In this document: one piece after another, positions 61,246-64,000 of the stretch | How positions within the stretch are numbered: position 1 is the stretch's first letter | How the letters are laid out: each line of letters opens with the position of its first letter | From: Bacteroidales bacterium | GTDB lineage: Bacteria > Bacteroidota > Bacteroidia > Bacteroidales > Lentimicrobiaceae | Assembly (NCBI GenBank): GCA_016705005.1 | Contig: JADIZB010000013.1 | Span: 62,001 to 126,000 of the forward strand | Length of the DNA: 64,000 bases | Direction: 5' to 3' | Notes under the pieces: model-generated | What the model saw: the letters and a program-made list of their open reading frames with translations, nothing else | Database searches by the model: none | What the model was told of the DNA's origin: nothing | Translations under genes and position numbers: made by a program

Positions 61246-62751
61246 TCAATATGGATTGTTGTATCTGAAGGCGGCATTGCTCCTGTCATGTTTTATCTGG
61301 TCGGCATCCAGGTCGCTGCCGCCTTCACGCCTGAACAGCAGGTTTTGCCAGTTGTAGTTCTGGATTTCACCTGAAGCATCTGAATGCACCAGCGTATAAT
61401 CTTTGACACCCAATTCCGAAGCAATAAATACAAACTTTTTGTTCCGCTCACGATTTTCGTTCAGGCTGTAATAATGCCAGATCTGATAGGGAACAGAGCC
61501 AACATTGCCGGATGCACCTGAGTAAACATATCCTGCTGTTTCGAAGGGTGTATCTGAAATTGTGTTTGGAGGGCCATAGCGCAGATAAACCCTGCCCATA
61601 TCTGTGCTGTATCCTTTTTTGATTTGAGTGCTATAGGCAACATTGACTTTTTTTACTTCAAATTTGTAATTTTCCCAGGCTTTTTCAGGGTTAAGCTCGT
61701 TCCTGGTTTGCCAGAAGTTCAGAAAGAACTGCTTCAGAATCTCCAGCGATGCAGTTTCTACCTGTGATTTAATAAACATCATTTCGAGTTCGGTTGCAAG
61801 GGGTTGCATAGACCTGATATATTCCCGAAGTGTATCTGCAACGGCGATCTTATCGGCAAAAGTATTCGTAATAGTTACCGATGAAAGATCGAGAGCAGGG
61901 CTGCCAACACCGGGATTGGACCGCTGGAAAAAAGTGGCATTCTGGGTTACGACTTTATTTTCTTTGTTTCTGAGGCTGATTACAAGGTTATAATTGCCTG
62001 ATGGTAGTTTTGATATATTAAACTCACTCAGTAATACAGTCACCGGCCTGGAGGGTTCTTTTCTGATCATGATGTACTCATTCAACATTTTCCGGGATTC
62101 GAATGACTCAATAAAAGCCGAAATCAGGTACTTTTCTTCACTTCCGGCCTTATGAAGAGGGTTGTATATTTCAGTATAGAAAGTTAAAATTCCTTTATCA
62201 GAAGGGAAGAAGTTATCAACGAAGGGAACAAAATCATAACCACTTTTAGTCAGAGTGTTTGGGTTGGTTGTTTTTGTATAGGAATTAATCAGCTGGATTC
62301 CAGACATGGAAAAATTGTCAGGTGAAAAATCAATGCTAACCGGATATGAAATGACCACTGGTTTTTTGTCAATGTTCATGTCCGCAATAGAAAGATCAAT
62401 TATATAATTTCCATTTGGGAAGGTAAAGCGCTGTTGATCAATAAAATTGATACCAACCGAAGTGGTATCGTCAATTTCAGGACTAAAAAGCTCATACTTA
62501 CGGAAATCCCGGATGATGGTATCTTGTTTGATGATCATGGTAACCTGGACACTTCCCTGAAACTTCCCGGATGCATTTTGTTTATAGACGATGGTATTTC
62601 CGACTATTTCGAGGTAGGTTTCGAGGAAAGGGCCCTCACCCGGAATGTTGAAAGATGCGTGAGAAAGGTAAGCTCCCAGTCCCCGGGGTGCAGCACTGCC
62701 TGCGAGTGAGACCAGCATCAGGGTGCAAATGAAAATGATGTGTTTTTTCAT
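61246..62751 (-). CDS. Exported GWxTD-domain-like protein
   Basis: The protein starts at the ATG at 62751 and has 501 residues. Fifty-one upstream residues in the frame are rejected because the clear signal peptide (MKKHIIFICTLMLVSLAGSAA) begins at this ATG. After a beta-rich region (about 22-330) comes the conserved GWxTD-type domain (about 360-480), with LKQFFLNFWQTRNELNPEKAW, the variant motif KKGYSTDMGRVYLRYGPPNTISD (GYSTD instead of GWxTD), and YQIWHYYSLNENRERNKKFVF. Family members are exported Bacteroidota proteins of unknown role. Confidence 0.82.
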   Translation of the reverse strand: MKKHIIFICTLMLVSLAGSAAPRGLGAYLSHASFNIPGEGPFLETYLEIVGNTIVYKQNASGKFQGSVQVTMIIKQDTIIRDFRKYELFSPEIDDTTSVGINFIDQQRFTFPNGNYIIDLSIADMNIDKKPVVISYPVSIDFSPDNFSMSGIQLINSYTKTTNPNTLTKSGYDFVPFVDNFFPSDKGILTFYTEIYNPLHKAGSEEKYLISAFIESFESRKMLNEYIMIRKEPSRPVTVLLSEFNISKLPSGNYNLVISLRNKENKVVTQNATFFQRSNPGVGSPALDLSSVTITNTFADKIAVADTLREYIRSMQPLATELEMMFIKSQVETASLEILKQFFLNFWQTRNELNPEKAWENYKFEVKKVNVAYSTQIKKGYSTDMGRVYLRYGPPNTISDTPFETAGYVYSGASGNVGSVPYQIWHYYSLNENRERNKKFVFIASELGVKDYTLVHSDASGEIQNYNWQNLLFRREGGSDLDADQIKHDRSNAAFRYNNPY

Positions 62752-62916
62752 GGCTTGATAAGTTTTTGTTAACCAGTTAGATGATGATTGGTCACTATAA
62801 CCTGCTTTGGTCTCTCTCAGTTTTTGCAGCATTAATACAAAGGTAGCGAATTTTGAAATCGGATTCAATAAAATACTGAACATCCGGAGGATCGTGCTCT
62901 TCAAGTTAAAGTTTTT

Positions 62917-62946
62917 TTTGCCGATTCAAAAAAAGTTGTAATTTTG
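62917..62946 (+). promoter_or_regulatory. Promoter of tRNA-Ser
   Basis: TTTG (62917-62920) and TAATTTTG (62939-62946) are 18 bases apart, slightly short of the usual 19-21. The start of transcription would be close to the mature tRNA 5' end at 62952. Confidence 0.4.
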
Positions 62947-62951
62947 CCCCC

Positions 62952-63039
62952 GGAAAGATGGCAGAGTGGTCGATTGCGGCGGTCTTGAAAACCGTTGACC
63001 TGCAAGGGTCCGGGGGTTCGAATCCCTCTCTTTCCGCCA
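62952..63039 (+). tRNA. tRNA-Ser (anticodon TGA)
   Basis: The 88-base class II tRNA has acceptor stem GGAAAGA/TCTTTCC, a long variable arm (TTGACCTGCAAGGGTCCG region), anticodon loop CTTGAAA with anticodon TGA and T arm GGGGGTTCGAATCCC. Discriminator G73 and an encoded CCA end at 63039. Translated antisense, this region gives the well-known spurious [20 protein letters not shown] open frame. An inverted-repeat element begins at its last base. Confidence 0.96.
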
Positions 63040-63161
63040 GACAATCCTGATGCCCCGCAACGCGGGGCATTTTCATTACAAAGCAACCCGTGTCAGACCT
63101 GTCTGAACACGGGTTGCTTTGTAATGAAATCAACAGGCAACGCCTGATGACAGGATTGTCT
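63039..63161. repeat. Multi-hairpin inverted-repeat element fused to the tRNA-Ser 3' end
   Basis: An outer 11-base stem (AGACAATCCTG at 63039-63049 with CAGGATTGTCT at 63151-63161) encloses three hairpins. The first is a 9-base ATGCCCCGC/GCGGGGCAT stem at 63050-63070, followed by TTT. The second has perfect 23-base arms at 63071-63093 and 63107-63129. The third is CAGGC/GCCTG at 63134-63146. The first hairpin can act as the tRNA terminator. The overall cloverleaf-like form is unusual for a simple terminator. Confidence 0.85.
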
Positions 63162-63198
63162 GAAGCCTCCCTCCCCAGGGATCACCGCAGGTGAGATA

Positions 63199-63296
63199 AG
63201 CTCCAAGCTCCAAGCTCCAAGCTCCAAGTTCAAAGTTCAAAGTTCAAAGTTCAAAGTAAAAAGTTCAAAGTAAAAAGTAAAAAGTAAAAAGTAAAA
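63199..63296. repeat. Period-7 repeat block, 14 units
   Basis: Fourteen 7-base units keep a strict phase: four AGCTCCA, then AGTTCAA units and AGTAAAA units, mixed. AGTAAAA and AGTTCAA-type units also occur at 36243-36360. The block lies downstream of the tRNA-Ser element. CCTGCCTGCC follows nearby at 63306. Confidence 0.85.
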
Positions 63297-63561
63297 AGTG
63301 AAGACCTGCCTGCCCGCCGAAGATGTGTAAATCGGCTGACAGGTAAAGCGAAAGATCGGTTTTAATGAGCTTTTGGCCGGATCGGGAAAAGGATGAAGAA
63401 TTTTGAAATCAATACTTTAACCGTTAAAGATATTGTTTGTTTTAATTATCAGGAATATCAACTGGCCGATATTATTGCATCGGTATCTGAGAAGGTAAAC
63501 CCACAGTCATTGTTTGAGTTCACCGGATGTTTCATCCAGCTGTGGGAAAATTCTGGAAGAA

Positions 63562-63593
63562 TTTGGAAAAATGGGACAAATGTCTTATATTTG
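63562..63593 (+). promoter_or_regulatory. Promoter of the Xre/ParS antitoxin gene
   Basis: TTTG (63562-63565) and TATATTTG (63586-63593) are exactly 20 bases apart, a full Bacteroidota promoter. Transcription would begin about 10 bases before the antitoxin ATG at 63611. Confidence 0.65.
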
Positions 63594-63602
63594 TGGACAA
63601 AT
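63589..63602. promoter_or_regulatory. Inverted repeat overlapping the antitoxin promoter
   Basis: ATTTGT and ACAAAT form inverted arms around GG. The left arm overlaps the -7 box, and a third copy, ACAAAT, lies at 63576-63581. Antitoxins of this type repress their own operon, so this is a candidate operator. Confidence 0.5.
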
Positions 63603-63610
63603 AGTAAGTA

Positions 63611-64000
63611 ATGTATAATAAAACATACCCTTCATCCATAGACCTGAACGAGGCCATCGTTGCCTATGTTTCTGCTTTTAGAAAACCCGGGGCGATTCGT
63701 AAAAACTTCTCCTATGGTGATTTTCTTTCAGACCGTATGCTGCTGATTCAGGCCATCAGGGCTGGTCTTCCTTTCGATATTTTTTCACTCATCAGCAGAA
63801 ATTTACCGTTTTCTGATGAAGAATGGGCAGGTTTTCTTGGTATTTCAATGAAATCCCTTCAGAGGTATAAGAGTGCTGTAAATTTCAGGTTCAGGCCCAT
63901 TCAGTCTGAGAAAATACTTGAAATTGCTGAAGTGATTGAAAAAGGTCGTTCTGTTTTCGATGATGAAGCCCGGTTTTTGGTGTGGCTCAGGTCGCCCAGT
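63611..64000 (+). CDS. Xre/MbcA/ParS-type antitoxin (partial, runs off the window)
   Basis: An open frame of 130 codons starts at the ATG at 63611 and is still open at the window end. The N-terminal half carries a helix-turn-helix-like part (LPFSDEEWAGFLGISMKSLQRYKSA, about 71-95). The following FRPIQSEKILEIAEVIEKGRSVFDDEARFLVWLRSPS matches the start of the C-terminal toxin-binding region (DUF2384). The partner is normally a RES-domain toxin encoded just downstream, outside the window. A strong promoter and an overlapping palindrome lie immediately before it. Confidence 0.85.
   Translation, partial: MYNKTYPSSIDLNEAIVAYVSAFRKPGAIRKNFSYGDFLSDRMLLIQAIRAGLPFDIFSLISRNLPFSDEEWAGFLGISMKSLQRYKSAVNFRFRPIQSEKILEIAEVIEKGRSVFDDEARFLVWLRSPS

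Noticed and set aside
62901..63133. Two minus-strand open frames across the tRNA-Ser gene, one containing [20 protein letters not shown]
   Set aside because: These are the well-known artefact of translating the antisense of a tRNA-Ser gene. The tRNA cloverleaf is intact.
31818..63296. CRISPR array interpretation of the tandem repeats
   Set aside because: Units are 7 bases and directly adjacent with no spacers. No cas gene is present.
63393..63611. 72-residue open frame before the antitoxin gene, whose TAA overlaps the antitoxin ATG
   Set aside because: The overlap looked like translational coupling, but the strong antitoxin promoter and operator lie inside this frame and the product has no recognisable domain.

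Overview
The window comes from a member of the Bacteroidota, most likely a Bacteroidales-type anaerobe or facultative anaerobe. The evidence is a SusC/SusD/SusE-like glycan-uptake locus, a type IX secretion sorting tail, several TonB-dependent receptors, an 11-gene complex I operon without the NADH module, ribosomal protein Thx, and many promoters of the Bacteroidota form TTTG-N(18-21)-TAnnTTTG. No phage, insertion sequence or CRISPR array was recognised. Species cannot be named from this sequence alone.

Layout. 1-2.5 kb: end of an upstream protein, a MerR regulator, the LPS heptose epimerase HldD and a secreted alkaline phosphatase. 2.8-14.8 kb: an alpha-glucan utilisation locus (MFS transporter, GH13 lipoprotein, LacI regulator, SusC, an unusual SusD carrying two inserted SusE/F-type modules, and a SusE/F-like lipoprotein), with palindromic operator candidates between the divergent lacI and susC genes. 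14.9-27.6 kb: housekeeping genes (rlmD, aroK, recQ, DNA-3-methyladenine glycosylase, HU, fmt, a TPR protein, thx, murD paired with a MurL-like epimerase, yqgE, a rhomboid protease). 27.9-36.2 kb: outer-membrane and hypothetical proteins, an OppC-type permease, an AIM24 protein, tRNA-His and a DUF389 protein.

36.4-46.5 kb is one minus-strand operon, nuoABCDHIJKLMN, in which nuoL is broken by an apparent one-base frameshift. 46.9-52.9 kb holds a small metal-binding secreted protein, an NTF2-like lipoprotein, a YhdH-type reductase, a thioredoxin-like protein, smpB and a T9SS cargo protein, with two large heptanucleotide arrays between them. 53-58.6 kb is a minus-strand TonB receptor locus headed by a clear TPP riboswitch: a predicted thiamine receptor, a small cysteine-motif membrane protein and a second receptor preceded by a possibly structured leader. 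58.8-64 kb: a small lipoprotein, aroQ overlapping an SMR exporter, a GT2 glycosyltransferase, a GWxTD-like protein, tRNA-Ser(UGA) with an elaborate inverted-repeat element at its 3' end, more heptamer repeats and the start of an Xre/ParS-type antitoxin that runs off the window.

The items most worth a second look are the murL-murD pair (a possible alternative route to D-glutamate in peptidoglycan), the chimeric SusD, the period-7 repeats that sit next to gene 3' ends at every locus where they occur, and the multi-hairpin element fused to the tRNA-Ser 3' end.
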